From positions 1 through 64,000 of the forward strand of contig CADCWG010000156.1 of the NCBI GenBank assembly GCA_902806335.1: DNA of 64,000 nucleotides. Reading direction: 5' to 3'. Both the position numbers and the translations under genes were made by a program. The notes beneath the pieces were generated by a model that worked only from the letters and a program-made list of their open reading frames with translations, was not told where the DNA came from and made no database searches. Positions 1 through 10,162 of the stretch are shown here, piece by piece; positions within the stretch are counted from its first letter, which is position 1, and every line of letters begins with the position of its first letter. The DNA comes from an uncultured Thermomicrobiales bacterium. GTDB lineage: Bacteria > Chloroflexota > Chloroflexia > Thermomicrobiales > UBA6265.

Positions 1-1269
1 TCCGAGGCCTTCCCGCCGGAGGAGCGCGGCCGCGCGCTCGGGATCTGGTCGGCGATCTCGGTCTCCGGCCTGGCGCTCGGCCCGGTCGTCGGCGGCCTGC
101 TCGTCGAGTACGCCAGCTGGCACTGGATCTTCCTCGTCAACGTCCCGATCGGCATCGCGGCGTTCCTCGTCACCCTGGCGGTGGTGCCGGAGTCGCGGGA
201 CACCTCGGGCACGGTGGCCACCGACATCCCGGGCACGGTGGTCATCACCGGCGCGGTCGGCGGGCTGACCTACGGCCTGATCACCGCCGGCGAGCGGGGC
301 TGGACCGACGGCAGGGTGCTCACCGCCTTCGCGGTGGCGGCGGTGCTCTTCCCGCTCTTCGTCCTGATCGAGGCGCGGACCGCCAAGCCGATGGTGCCGC
401 TGCGCTTCTTCCGCTCCTCCACCTTCACCGGCGCCAACCTCGACGCCTTCGCGGTCAGCTTCCTGATCGCGGGTGTGGCGTTCGCCTTCACGCTCTACCT
501 GCAGAACGTGCTCGGCTTCTCCGCGGTGCGGGCCGGGTCGGCGATCCTGCCGCTGGTCGCCGTGATGATGGTCGGCGCCCCGATCACCGGCGCGCTGGTC
601 AACCGGGTCGGCGCCCGGATCCTGATCTCGATCGGGATGATCATCTCGGGCGCGGGGATGCTGCTCTTCCTGCGGGCACGGGCCGACGGCAGCTACTGGG
701 ACATCCTGCCCGCCTACCTGGTGCTCGGCTTCGGCAACTCGATGATCTTCGCCCCGATGACCACCGCGGTCCTCAACAGCGTCGAGTCCGCGAAGAGCGG
801 CGTCGCCTCGGCCGTCAACGGGGCGATCCGAGAGATCGGCAACTCGTTCGGGATCGCGCTGCTCGGCACGCTGATGAACCGGGCGTACCGCGAGGAGTTC
901 AACGCCAACGGCTCCGTCGACGCGCTTCGCGACAGCGCCGACCCGGCGCTCGCCCCGCTGCGGCCGCTCATCGGCCAGGCCGGGGAGGGGGTCAACTACG
1001 CCGGGGAGGCGGTCTACGAGCTCTTCCGCCGCGCCGGGCTCGACCCGTCCGCGCCCGGACTGGCCCCGGTCGCGGACGGTCTACGGCGGGCGAGCGGCCA
1101 GTCCTTCATGGCCGGGATGGACCTCGCGGTCATCGTCTCGGCGGTCGGGATCATGACGGCCAGCGTCGTCTCCTTCTTCCTCATCAAGGACCGGGTCGCC
1201 CTGACGGAGGGCGTGGCCGACCCGGCGACCGGGGGCGACGGTGTCCTCGCCTCGGGTCCAGCCGCCTGA
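1..1269 (+). CDS. MFS transporter, DHA2/EmrB-QacA-like (5' truncated by window edge)
   Basis: Frame 1 is open from base 1 (SEAFPPEERGRALGIWSAISVSGLALGPVVGGLLVEYASWHWIFLVNVPIGIAAF...) upstream of the listed ORF at 181; typical DHA2 motif and many TM segments. Confidence 0.88.
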   Translation, partial: SEAFPPEERGRALGIWSAISVSGLALGPVVGGLLVEYASWHWIFLVNVPIGIAAFLVTLAVVPESRDTSGTVATDIPGTVVITGAVGGLTYGLITAGERGWTDGRVLTAFAVAAVLFPLFVLIEARTAKPMVPLRFFRSSTFTGANLDAFAVSFLIAGVAFAFTLYLQNVLGFSAVRAGSAILPLVAVMMVGAPITGALVNRVGARILISIGMIISGAGMLLFLRARADGSYWDILPAYLVLGFGNSMIFAPMTTAVLNSVESAKSGVASAVNGAIREIGNSFGIALLGTLMNRAYREEFNANGSVDALRDSADPALAPLRPLIGQAGEGVNYAGEAVYELFRRAGLDPSAPGLAPVADGLRRASGQSFMAGMDLAVIVSAVGIMTASVVSFFLIKDRVALTEGVADPATGGDGVLASGPAA

Positions 1270-1391
1270 CCGACGACCTGGTGCGGTGACGGTCGCGCGG
1301 CCGCACCGTTCTCCGCCGCGGCCGGTCCTGTTCGACGGGCCACGGCGGCTGTCTCGCCGTCGCCTATGCCGCCCAGCAGGAGGATGACGCG

Positions 1392-1853
1392 ATGTCCACG
1401 CTTCCCTCGTCACGGCGCGAACGCACGGCCCCGCTCGTGGGCGCGAACGACGAGCGCGTCGATCGACGACGGATCCTGCCGGTCGGGCTGGCCGCGATCG
1501 CGATCACGGTGGTGGCAAACGTCCTGGTGCGGGCGGTGGGCCAGGCGATCTTCGAGATCGACGACGCGTTTGACCCGCTGGCGACGGTGTTCCCGACCGT
1601 GATGGCGAGCGTGGTCTACATGCTGCTCGCGGTCGGCGTCTTCGCGGTGCTGGTCCGGTACGTGGCGCGGCCACTTCGCTTCTTCCGGCTGGTCGCCGTT
1701 GTCGCGCTGGTGCTGTCGTACTTGCCGCTGCTGGCGCAGTGGTCCGCCGAGGGGGCGAGCGCCGGCGCGATCACCACGCTGGGGGCGATGCACCTCGTCG
1801 GTTTCGCGGCCGCCGTCGGCCTCCTCACCACCCGCACGCGGGCCGCCGCGTAA
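1392..1853 (+). CDS. Small four-TM membrane protein, DUF6069-like
   Basis: 153 aa, four hydrophobic segments; composition resembles DUF6069 proteins. Confidence 0.6.
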   Translation: MSTLPSSRRERTAPLVGANDERVDRRRILPVGLAAIAITVVANVLVRAVGQAIFEIDDAFDPLATVFPTVMASVVYMLLAVGVFAVLVRYVARPLRFFRLVAVVALVLSYLPLLAQWSAEGASAGAITTLGAMHLVGFAAAVGLLTTRTRAAA

Positions 1854-1954
1854 CCCCCACGCTCCCAGGCGACGCGCGTGCCCTCGCGGCGCCCTGCCGT
1901 CCGATCGCTCGGTGTGTCTCGTCGCCGCCCGAGCCCATTCCCCAGGAGACGACG

Positions 1955-2368
1955 ATGCTCGACCTGTCGACCGAGAAGGACGCCCATGTCGCTCAGCGCC
2001 TGGGCGAGGACCCGATCGCCTGGCTGGGGACCGTGCGCCCCGACGGGCGGCCGCACCTCGTGCCCGTCTGGTTCTTCTACGACGGGGAGTCGGTCCTCGT
2101 CTACTCGGAGCCCGACAACCAGAAGGTGCGGAACCTTCGCGCCAACCCCCGGGTGACCCTGGCAATCGACGACACCCGCGGCGGCGGGGACGTGGTGATG
2201 GTGGAGGGCGAGGCGACCCTCGACGACGCACCGGCCACCGAGGCGCCGCCGGCGTACCTGGAGAAGTACCGGAACGGCATCGTCCAGATTGGCCACACCC
2301 CCGAGTCGCTGCTGGCGACCTTCTCCCAGGCCATCCGGATCACGCCGAAGCGGATCATCCATTGGTAA
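1955..2368 (+). CDS. PPOX-class (probably F420-dependent) oxidoreductase
   Basis: MLDLSTEKDAHVAQRLGEDPIAWLGTVRPDGRPHLVPVWFFYDGESVLVYSEPDNQKVRNLRANPRVTLAID; classic split-barrel PPOX motif; ATG at 1955 inside the longer listed ORF. Confidence 0.85.
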   Translation: MLDLSTEKDAHVAQRLGEDPIAWLGTVRPDGRPHLVPVWFFYDGESVLVYSEPDNQKVRNLRANPRVTLAIDDTRGGGDVVMVEGEATLDDAPATEAPPAYLEKYRNGIVQIGHTPESLLATFSQAIRITPKRIIHW

Positions 2369-2845
2369 GACGGCGGCAACCGTGACCGCCGGACCGTGTC
2401 CTACCGCCACCCGGGTATTGAGACCGAATCCGGCTGATCAGCGGTGGTGTCGGGGGTGACGGGACGGCGCGAGCGCCCGGGGCTGAGCCCCACGGTCAGA
2501 GGCTCGGGGAGGAACCCGGCTGGAGCCGGCCGCGATCCCGCCGGGCGAAGCGGCGGCGACCACCCGGATCCGGTATGCGATCCGGTGAACAGTCGACGAC
2601 TCGGCGACGCGAGCATCGCGGAGGCCGCCCGCGGCCGATCGCCGGGATCACTGGAGTAGGGACGAAGCCGGCTGGTGGCGGCCGGGGTCTGCGGGCGCGG
2701 CGGCCACCGTGGCCAACCGGAGTCCTTAGCGCAGCGGCGGGCCACGCGGCCACTGCCCGCGCGGCCCGCCGGTCGTCGCGGACGTCCCCGGGCGCCAGGG
2801 CCCGCGCCCGTTCGTCCTACGGCCCTCCCGAGGTGGGCCGTTCGC

Positions 2846-5365
2846 TTAGAGCGGGACGTCCGGGGAGGCGCGGAGCCAGAAGGCCTGGAGCCGCGCCTTG
2901 AGCGGCAGGTGGTCCACCTCGGCGAGGTCGGGATCGAGGGCGAGCAGGTCCTCCGCGGCCTGCCGGGCCTCATCGAGGAGGCGGGTGTCGAAGCCTCCGT
3001 CGAGCCAGGCCAGTTCCGGCAGGCCGCTCTGACGGGTCCCGATCACGTCGCCAGGGCCGCGGAGCTCGAGGTCCTTCTGGGCGAGCACGAAGCCGTCGGT
3101 GGTGTCGACCATCGTCTGCAGCCGCTCTTCCCCGACCGGGGTCGCTTCGTCGGCGAGGAGCAGGCAGTACGACCGCGCGCCGCCGCGGCCGACCCGGCCG
3201 CGGAACTGGTGGAGCTGGGAGAGCCCGAAGCGGTCCGCGCCCTCGATCAGCATCACCGTGGCGTTCGGAACGTCGATGCCGACCTCGATCACCGAGGTCG
3301 AGACGAGCACGTCGTGGGCGCGGTCCCGGAAGGCGGTCATCACCGCGTCCTTGTCCCGCCCCGCCATCCGGCCGTGGAGGAGGGCCACCCGCAGCTCGGG
3401 GAAGACCTCCTGCTGGAGCCGCTCGGCCTCGGCGACGGCGGCCTTCGCTTCGATCGCCTCCGACTCCTCGACCAGCGGGCAGATCACGAAGACCTGGTGC
3501 CCGAGGTCGACCTGCTCGCGGACCAGGTCGTAGGCGGCCTCCCGCTCGTCGCCGAAGTAGCGGCGGGTCTCGATCGGGACGCGCCCGGGCGGCAGCTCGC
3601 CGATCACCGACACGTCCAGGTCGCCGTTGAGCACCAGGTTGAGGGTGCGCGGGATGGGGGTCGCCGTCATCGCCAGGGCGTGGGGCACGGCGCCGGCGCC
3701 CTTGCCCGGGAGGTCGGCCCGCTGCCGGACGCCGAACCGGTGCTGCTCGTCGACCACGGCGAGGCCGAGGCGGGCGAACTCGACCGTGCCCTGGATCAGG
3801 GCGTGGGTGCCGACGAGGACGTCGACCTCGCCCGCCGCCGCGGCCCCGAGGGCGGCCCGGCGCTCGGCGGCCCGGGTGCTCCCGGTCAGCAGGGCGACCG
3901 TCGGCCGCTCCTCCTCCGCGAGGCCGGCGTAGAGCCCCCGGAAGTTGTGGAAGTGCTGCTCGGCGAGGATCTCCGTCGGCGCCATCACCGCCGCCTGGCA
4001 CCCGCTCTCGACCGCGGCGAGGGCGGCGGTCGCCGCGACGACGGTCTTGCCGGAGCCGACGTCACCCTGGAGGAGGCGGCTCATCGGCCGTGGTTGCTCG
4101 AGGTCGGTCAGGATCTCGCCGAGGGCGCGGGTCTGGGCTCCGGTGAGGCGGAAGGGCAGCCCGGCGTGGAAGCGGGCGATCCGGTCGGGGTCGACCTGGA
4201 AGGGGATGCCGTCGTGGGCGCGCCGCTCGCGGCGACGCTGGACGTGGCCGAGCTGGAGCAGGAACAGGTCGTCGAATGCCAGGCGCCGCACGGCCCGGGC
4301 GCGGTCCTCGTCGGTGTCGGGGTAGTGGACCGCCTCGTAGGCCTCCGCCAGCCCCAGCAGGCCGAGCCGGTCGCGGACGGCGGCGGGCAGGAAGTCCTCG
4401 ACCGTGGTCCGCGTGGCGTCCAGCGCCGCCCGCGTGAGCGATCGCATCGACTTCTGGTGCAGCCCCTTGGTGAGGGGGTAGACGGGAGTCAGGCGGCCGG
4501 TCGAGAGCCCGTCGGCGCCGATCCGCTCCCACTCGGGGTTGGTGAAGCTGAGCGGGCCGAAGTCCCCCTTGACCTCTCCGCTGACCGCCAGCTCGTCGCC
4601 GACGCTGATCTGCTTGGCGACGAAGGTGCTGAACCAGGTGATCCGCATCCAGCCGGTGCCGTCGGAGAGCTTGGCGACCACGCGGGGCGGGCCGCCGCCG
4701 TGGGCCTCCCGGAGCTCGGTGATCTCGCCGCGGACGGTCACCTCGCTGCCCGGTGCCGCCCGCAGTGCCGCCCCGATCGGCTCCGTCCGGGAGTAGTCGA
4801 TGTGTCGCACCGGCGCGAGGCGGAGGAGGTCCTCGACGGTGCGGATCTCGGCCCGGTGGCCTTCCAGCTTCTTGGCGACGGCGGCACCGACGCGAGGCAG
4901 GGCGGTGACCGGGGCGTCGGATCGGACGGACTTCACGGCCGGCGGCGCCCCGTCGTCCCGCGGCTTGGCGGCCCGGGAGCTCGACCGTCGGGGGGCGACC
5001 GCGCTCGGCAGCGTCCCGAACGGCGTCGGCGCCGTCGGGGTCTGGAGATGCGGGCGCAGGGCCTCGAGCGCGCCGGCGATCCGCTTGAGCGCCTCGCCGC
5101 GCTCGGCCACCGGCAGCGACTGGTAGGCCTGGAACTGCCGACCGATATCGTTGAGGAGGGCGCTGCCCTGCTGGCTGGGCAGGCTCTGGCGGAGCCGCCG
5201 CAGGGTGCCGTCGGCCCGGGCGATCGCCATCCGATCCGTGAACCCCGCGCGCCAGACCCCGCGCAGCGCTTCCACGGCCTCGTCGAGCGGGCGCGCGGGA
5301 GCCGCCGACCGGGGGTCGGAAACGGCCGACGGCGTGGCCACCCGGTGGCGACGGGGGAGGTCCAA
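2846..5365 (-). CDS. recG: ATP-dependent DNA helicase RecG
   Basis: 839 aa; LLQGDVGSGKTVVA, VDEQHRFGVRQR, MTATPIPRTL, VSTSVIEVGIDVPNATVMLIEGADRFGLSQLHQFRGRVGR. Confidence 0.96.
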   Translation of the reverse strand: MDLPRRHRVATPSAVSDPRSAAPARPLDEAVEALRGVWRAGFTDRMAIARADGTLRRLRQSLPSQQGSALLNDIGRQFQAYQSLPVAERGEALKRIAGALEALRPHLQTPTAPTPFGTLPSAVAPRRSSSRAAKPRDDGAPPAVKSVRSDAPVTALPRVGAAVAKKLEGHRAEIRTVEDLLRLAPVRHIDYSRTEPIGAALRAAPGSEVTVRGEITELREAHGGGPPRVVAKLSDGTGWMRITWFSTFVAKQISVGDELAVSGEVKGDFGPLSFTNPEWERIGADGLSTGRLTPVYPLTKGLHQKSMRSLTRAALDATRTTVEDFLPAAVRDRLGLLGLAEAYEAVHYPDTDEDRARAVRRLAFDDLFLLQLGHVQRRRERRAHDGIPFQVDPDRIARFHAGLPFRLTGAQTRALGEILTDLEQPRPMSRLLQGDVGSGKTVVAATAALAAVESGCQAAVMAPTEILAEQHFHNFRGLYAGLAEEERPTVALLTGSTRAAERRAALGAAAAGEVDVLVGTHALIQGTVEFARLGLAVVDEQHRFGVRQRADLPGKGAGAVPHALAMTATPIPRTLNLVLNGDLDVSVIGELPPGRVPIETRRYFGDEREAAYDLVREQVDLGHQVFVICPLVEESEAIEAKAAVAEAERLQQEVFPELRVALLHGRMAGRDKDAVMTAFRDRAHDVLVSTSVIEVGIDVPNATVMLIEGADRFGLSQLHQFRGRVGRGGARSYCLLLADEATPVGEERLQTMVDTTDGFVLAQKDLELRGPGDVIGTRQSGLPELAWLDGGFDTRLLDEARQAAEDLLALDPDLAEVDHLPLKARLQAFWLRASPDVPL

Positions 5366-5507
5366 GGGGGTTCTCGGTCTCGCTCAGCGTGCGGGGCAAC
5401 GGCTGAATTGTACCCCGACCTCCCGCCCCAACGGACGGCGAGCGGGAACCAACCGCGGTCGCGGCGGCGGTCGCCGCCGCCGTCGGGGAACGGAGGGACT
5501 TCGCTCC

Positions 5508-6407
5508 TCAGCCCGCCAGCAGCGGGGCCACGCCGACGCAGCCGGGGCCGGCGTAGGTGGCGACCACCGGGCCGAGCTCGTTGACGACGACGGTACCGTC
5601 CGGAGTCAGGTGGGCCAGGCGGTCGGCCAGCGCCCGGGCGTCGCGCTCGTTGCCGACGTGCATCACGGCCAGGCCGTCGAGGGGCGCCTCGTCCTCGGCC
5701 AGGGCGGCGAGGCGGTCGATCGCCTTTCGCCAGGTGCGAACCCGCTCCACCGGGTGGACGGCGCCGCTGTGGATGCCAAGGATCGGCTTGATGCTGAGCA
5801 TCGAACCGATCATCTGCGAGGCGCGCCCGATCCGGCCGCCCTTCTGGAGGTACTCCAGCGTCTCGAGCACCGCGAACACGCGGCAGCGGGGGATGGCCGC
5901 GTCGGCGGCGGCGGTGGCCTCGGCGAGCGTCGCGCCGCTCCGGGCGGCGCGGGCGGCGGTGACCGCCACCCAGCCCGCCCCCATCGAGACGGTGCCCGTC
6001 TCGACCACCCGGATCCGTTCGGGCGCGACCGCCTCCGCGGCGAGCCGGGCGGCATTGGCGGTGCCCGACAGCCCCGCCGCGATCGTCACGCAGAGGACGT
6101 CCCGCCCCCCGTCGATCGCCCGCCGGAAGGCGTCCTCGAAGCTGGTCGTCGGCGGCTGGGACGTGGTCGGGAGCGCGGCGGCGGAGGTCAGCCGGGCCAG
6201 GAACGCGGCCTGGTCGAGATCGACCCCGTCCCGAAACGACTCTTCCCCGAACTGGACCGTCAGCGGCACGACGACCATCCCGAGGGACTCCCGCAGCGCA
6301 AGCGGGATATCGCTGGTCGAGTCGACGACCACGGTCACGGGACGCGCGGGACCGCCACCCGTCCCGCCCGCGCCGCCGAGAGGTCGCGCCGTCGTCGCTG
6401 CCGTCAC
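5508..6407 (-). CDS. DegV family (FakB-like fatty-acid-binding) protein, copy 2
   Basis: VTVVVDSTSDIPLALRESLGMVVVPLTVQFGEESFRDGVDLDQAAFLARL; LPTTSQP motif; GTG start. Confidence 0.9.
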   Translation of the reverse strand: MTAATTARPLGGAGGTGGGPARPVTVVVDSTSDIPLALRESLGMVVVPLTVQFGEESFRDGVDLDQAAFLARLTSAAALPTTSQPPTTSFEDAFRRAIDGGRDVLCVTIAAGLSGTANAARLAAEAVAPERIRVVETGTVSMGAGWVAVTAARAARSGATLAEATAAADAAIPRCRVFAVLETLEYLQKGGRIGRASQMIGSMLSIKPILGIHSGAVHPVERVRTWRKAIDRLAALAEDEAPLDGLAVMHVGNERDARALADRLAHLTPDGTVVVNELGPVVATYAGPGCVGVAPLLAG

Positions 6408-7256
6408 CTAAGGCTCCATTCGTTCGGCGACCGCGACGCCCATCGCGCCCGGACCAACGTGGGTATCGATCACCGGTCCCATCTCCGCGATCAGCACTTC
6501 GTCGCGGGGGACGATCAGTCTGAACTCGTCGGCGAGCTCCCGCGCCTCGTCCGGGGTCGAATTGTGGAGGACGGCCAGCCGGGCGACAGTGGGTAGACCG
6601 CGGACGAAGCCGACCAGGCTCCGCCGTGCCCGGACCCTCGTCCGGGTCCGCTCGAGGGGGACGATCACGCCGTCCTCGACGCGCAGGATCGGCTTCAGGT
6701 CGAGGATCGATCCCAGCAACGCCCGCGCCGCGCCGATCCTGCCGCCGCGGCGCAGGTACTCGAGGGTGTCGACGAAGAAGACCATGTGGTGTCCGGGCGC
6801 TTCGGCCCGGAGTCGGGCGGCGATCGCGGACCCGTCGAGACCTTCCTCGGCGAGCGCCGCGCCACGGAGGGCAAGCAGGCCGAGCGCCATCGAGGCGGTC
6901 GCCGAGTCGACCACCTCGACCGCGACCTCGGAGGCGACGTCGTCCCGGGCGATGGTCGCGGCGCCGACGGTGCCGCTCAGCTTGCCGGAGATGTGGACCG
7001 ACACGATCGCGTCGTGGTCCGTCGCGAGCCGGCGATACGTCTCCGTGAAGAGACCGGCCGAGGGCTGCGAGGTGGTCGGTAGGCGGTCCGAACTCCCGAG
7101 GCGGCGCAGGAAATCGCCGGTCGTCAGGTCGACGCCATCGCGGAAGACCTCGTCGCCGAAGTGGACGTTAAGGGGCACGACCGTGATCCCCGCGCGCCGG
7201 GCGATCTCGGGTGGTAGGTCGGCGGTGCTGTCGGTCACGATCGCGACGCGCGCCAT
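6408..7256 (-). CDS. DegV family (FakB-like fatty-acid-binding) protein, copy 1
   Basis: MARVAIVTDSTADLPPEIARRAGITVVPLNVHFGDEVFRDGVDL; ATG at 7256 preferred over ORF start 7364. Confidence 0.9.
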   Translation of the reverse strand: MARVAIVTDSTADLPPEIARRAGITVVPLNVHFGDEVFRDGVDLTTGDFLRRLGSSDRLPTTSQPSAGLFTETYRRLATDHDAIVSVHISGKLSGTVGAATIARDDVASEVAVEVVDSATASMALGLLALRGAALAEEGLDGSAIAARLRAEAPGHHMVFFVDTLEYLRRGGRIGAARALLGSILDLKPILRVEDGVIVPLERTRTRVRARRSLVGFVRGLPTVARLAVLHNSTPDEARELADEFRLIVPRDEVLIAEMGPVIDTHVGPGAMGVAVAERMEP

Positions 7257-7383
7257 GGAGCCCCCTTGCGTGTCGGGTCCGGCGGCCGCGTCCCGCCCTT
7301 CGGGTGGCGGCGCTGACGGGACGCGGCCACCGTGCCCCGGCGGAGACCCGCCGGAGGGGTACAAACCGCTGGCCAGGCTGGAC

Positions 7384-9273
7384 TCACTCCACCGCGATCA
7401 CGTACCGGTAGTGCGGCTGGCCGCCGGCATAGACCTCGACCTCCACCCCGGGGTGGTCCGCCGCGATGGTAGCCCGGAGGGTCTCCGCCTGCTCGGGCGC
7501 GATGCCCTCGCCGGTGAAGACGGTCACCAGTTCGGCGTCGTCCAGGCCCGCCTCGGCGAGCGCCGCGCCGGTCACCGCGTCGTCGTCGTCCCCGCTGGCG
7601 ACGAGCACGTCGTCGAGCAGGCCGATCGCCTGCCCGGCCCTCACCGCGACGCCGTTGATCGTCGCGTCCCGGACGGCGCGGGTCAACTCGACGGTGCGGA
7701 CCGAGGCCAGGGCGGCGACCATCGCCGCCGCGTTGGCGTCGAGGTCGCCGTCGGACTGGTGCGCCGCCAGCGCGGCGAGGCCCTGCGGGACGGACCGGCT
7801 CGGAACCACGCGAACCCGCTTGGAGGTGAGCTCGGGAACGTGGTTCGCGGTGAGGACGATGTTGGGGTTGTTCGGCAGCAGGATGACCTCGTCCTGCTCG
7901 GCCACGGTCACGGCGTCGAGGAGCTCTTCGATGCTGGGGTTCATCGTCTGCCCGCCGCGGATGATCCCGCTCGCGCCCATCGAGCGGAGCGCCTCCCCCA
8001 GGCCGTCGCCGGCGGCGACCGCGAGGATCGCCTGGCGGCCGAGCGGCGCGACGGCTGCCGTGTCGCTCGCGGCGGCGACGGCGGGGACCGGCCGGCCGGC
8101 AGACGTCTGCTGGGCGGCCTCGTGCCGCTGCTCGTGCCGCTGCTCGTGCTGCTGCTCCCGCCGCTCCCCGCGCTGGTCGGAGAGGGCGCGGGTCTGCGCC
8201 TGCATGTTGTCGATCTTGATCTGACCGAGCTCGCCGAGGCGCAGCGCGTAGTCGAGCACCATGCCCGGGTTGAGGACGTGGATGTGGACCTTGAGGACGG
8301 TGTCGTCGCCGACGATCACGGCCGACTCGCCCATCGCCGCCAGCTCGGCGCGGCTCCGTTCGAAGTCGATCCGCTCCCCAAAGACCATGAAGTTCGTGCA
8401 GTAGCCGAAGATATCCTCGCCGTGGAGCTCCTCGACCTTGTCGAGGAAGGCCATCTCCGCCCCGACCGCCGCCGGGTCGGTGGTCCCGGTCGCGTCCGCC
8501 GGCACCGACGCCTCGCCGCGCGCGTACCGGGCCATCCCGGCGAGGATGTGGACGACGCCCTGGCCGCCGGCGTCGACCACGCCGGCCTGGCGCAGGATAT
8601 CGAGCAGGTCGGGGGTGGTGGCGAGGGCCGCCTCCGCGCCCTCGGTCGCGGCGCCGATCACCCCGACCAGCGACGGGTCGACGGCGGCGCGGGCGGCGGC
8701 CCGCTCGGCCGCGCCACGGATGACGGTCAGCATCGTCCCCTCGACCGGGCGCATGACCGCCTTGTAGGCCATCTCCCGCGCCTGGACCAGGGCCGCGGCG
8801 AGGGCGGGACCGTCGATCGCGTCCTCGTCGGCGACGGCCCGCGCGAACCCGCGAAAGATCTGGGAGAGGATCACGCCCGAGTTGCCGCGGGCACCCATCA
8901 GGGCACCGTAGGCGACCTTGGCGGCGACCTCGCCGGCCCGAGCGGCGGCCGGACCGCGCAGCGCCGCGGCCTCGTCCAGGGCCGCCCGCATCGTGAGTCC
9001 CATGTTCGTGCCCGTGTCGCCGTCGGGGACCGGGAAGACGTTGAGGGCGTTGATGCGGTCGCGGTTCGCGGTCAGGGCGTCGGTGGCGGCGGTCACCGCC
9101 GCGAGAAGCGCGGGGCCGTCCCAGGGCGCGGTGGCCGCCGCCGTCCCGGGATCGTCCCGCGGGTCGGGCGGGCCCTCACGGTGGGCGGTGCCGCCGTTCG
9201 TGGCGAGCGGGGCGACGGCGGGGCTGGGCTCGGTCGCCGTGAGCGCGTCCTTCGCGTGTCCGCGGCGGCTCAT
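7384..9273 (-). CDS. DAK2/DhaL-domain kinase, FakA/YloV-like
   Basis: DALTANRDRINALNVFPVPDGDTGTNMGLTM; ARGNSGVILSQIFRGFA; C-terminal VILLPNNPNIVLTANHV; His/Gln/Glu-rich linker EQQHEQRHEQRHE. Confidence 0.9.
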   Translation of the reverse strand: MSRRGHAKDALTATEPSPAVAPLATNGGTAHREGPPDPRDDPGTAAATAPWDGPALLAAVTAATDALTANRDRINALNVFPVPDGDTGTNMGLTMRAALDEAAALRGPAAARAGEVAAKVAYGALMGARGNSGVILSQIFRGFARAVADEDAIDGPALAAALVQAREMAYKAVMRPVEGTMLTVIRGAAERAAARAAVDPSLVGVIGAATEGAEAALATTPDLLDILRQAGVVDAGGQGVVHILAGMARYARGEASVPADATGTTDPAAVGAEMAFLDKVEELHGEDIFGYCTNFMVFGERIDFERSRAELAAMGESAVIVGDDTVLKVHIHVLNPGMVLDYALRLGELGQIKIDNMQAQTRALSDQRGERREQQHEQRHEQRHEAAQQTSAGRPVPAVAAASDTAAVAPLGRQAILAVAAGDGLGEALRSMGASGIIRGGQTMNPSIEELLDAVTVAEQDEVILLPNNPNIVLTANHVPELTSKRVRVVPSRSVPQGLAALAAHQSDGDLDANAAAMVAALASVRTVELTRAVRDATINGVAVRAGQAIGLLDDVLVASGDDDDAVTGAALAEAGLDDAELVTVFTGEGIAPEQAETLRATIAADHPGVEVEVYAGGQPHYRYVIAVE

Positions 9274-9722
9274 GCCCGGTGCCTGCCGGGCGTGGGCGTG
9301 CTCACGCGGAGGCCCTGGACGTTGACGTCGACCCGCTCGACGGGCATGCCCAGCGAGCGCTCGACCTGGAACTTAACGGTCTGCATCACGTTCTTGGCCA
9401 CCGTGAAGATCGGGGTGCCGTACTCCATGACGACCGACAGCTCCACGCGGACGCGCCCATCGTCGACGTTGACCGCGATCCCGCGGCCCGGGTCGGACCG
9501 CCCCAGCCGCTTCCCGATCGCCGAACCGAACGAGCGCGGCGCCATGTCGACGATCCCGTAGCAGGAGAGCACGGCGGCGTGGACGATCTGGGCGATCGCC
9601 GTCGTCGCCACCTCGACCCGCCCATCGGGGTCGCCCGTCGGCGCCTCCGTCGTCGCGGACCGCTCTGGTCTGGCAGCCGTCGGGGCGAGTTCGACCTCGG
9701 CCCCCGCGCCCGCGCTTCCCAC
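9270..9722 (-). CDS. Asp23/Gls24 family envelope stress protein
   Basis: GRVEVATTAIAQIVHAAVLSCYGIVDMA...; overlaps fakA-like start by 4 bp. Confidence 0.85.
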   Translation of the reverse strand: MGSAGAGAEVELAPTAARPERSATTEAPTGDPDGRVEVATTAIAQIVHAAVLSCYGIVDMAPRSFGSAIGKRLGRSDPGRGIAVNVDDGRVRVELSVVMEYGTPIFTVAKNVMQTVKFQVERSLGMPVERVDVNVQGLRVSTPTPGRHRA

Positions 9723-9789
9723 TGACCTTGCCTCCCCAGGCTCCCCCCCCGACTTGGCGGGGGAGCCTCAGCGAGCCGGCCGGGCATGT

Positions 9790-9818
9790 TTGCCCCGTCC
9801 GAACGGCCGTGCTAGGAT
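9790..9818 (+). promoter_or_regulatory. Putative sigma70-type promoter for rpmB (TTGCCC-17 bp-TAGGAT)
   Basis: -35 at 9790-9795, -10 at 9813-9818, in the divergent asp23/rpmB gap. Confidence 0.45.
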
Positions 9819-9967
9819 AGGTGGTCGCTGTGGTGTCGTCCACCCGACGGCGCGGTGCGCTTGCCCAAGCGGCGGCGCGACGGCGAGGCCCGCGGAACCC
9901 CCCGGCCGATCCCGTCCCAGCACCCACTGAACGAAGCGACCTGTAACGACGGGAAGGGAGACCCGCG

Positions 9968-10162
9968 ATGGCCGGGAAGTGTGAGGTCTGCGGCAAGCAC
10001 AAGACGTTCGGGCACAACGTCAGCTTCTCCAAGCGCCGCACCAACCGCGACTGGAAGCCGAACACCCACAAGAAGCACCTGGTGATCGGGGGCACGATGG
10101 TGCGCCTGAACATCTGCACCCGCTGCCAGCGCACCCTCAGCAAGCCGGCCCGGATGGCCTAG
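9968..10162 (+). CDS. rpmB: 50S ribosomal protein L28 (zinc-type, two CxxC pairs)
   Basis: MAGKCEVCGKHKTFGHNVSFSKRRTNRDWKPNTHKKHLVIGGTMVRLNICTRCQRTLSKPARMA. Confidence 0.96.
   Translation: MAGKCEVCGKHKTFGHNVSFSKRRTNRDWKPNTHKKHLVIGGTMVRLNICTRCQRTLSKPARMA

Noticed and set aside
2819-2841. ACGGCCC/GGGCCGT hairpin between the PPOX gene and recG
   Set aside because: Short 7-bp stem with no T-run; too weak to call as a terminator.
2675-9561. Very long plus-strand ORFs (2675..5584 and 6562..9561) opposite recG, degV and fakA
   Set aside because: Shadow ORFs caused by high GC; translations are low-complexity Arg/Gly/Pro-rich and the minus strand has clear gene families.
9739-9767. GGCTCCCCC/GGGGGAGCC inverted repeat between asp23 and rpmB
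   Set aside because: Only 9 bp in a C/G-rich run in a divergent promoter gap; no clear function can be assigned.
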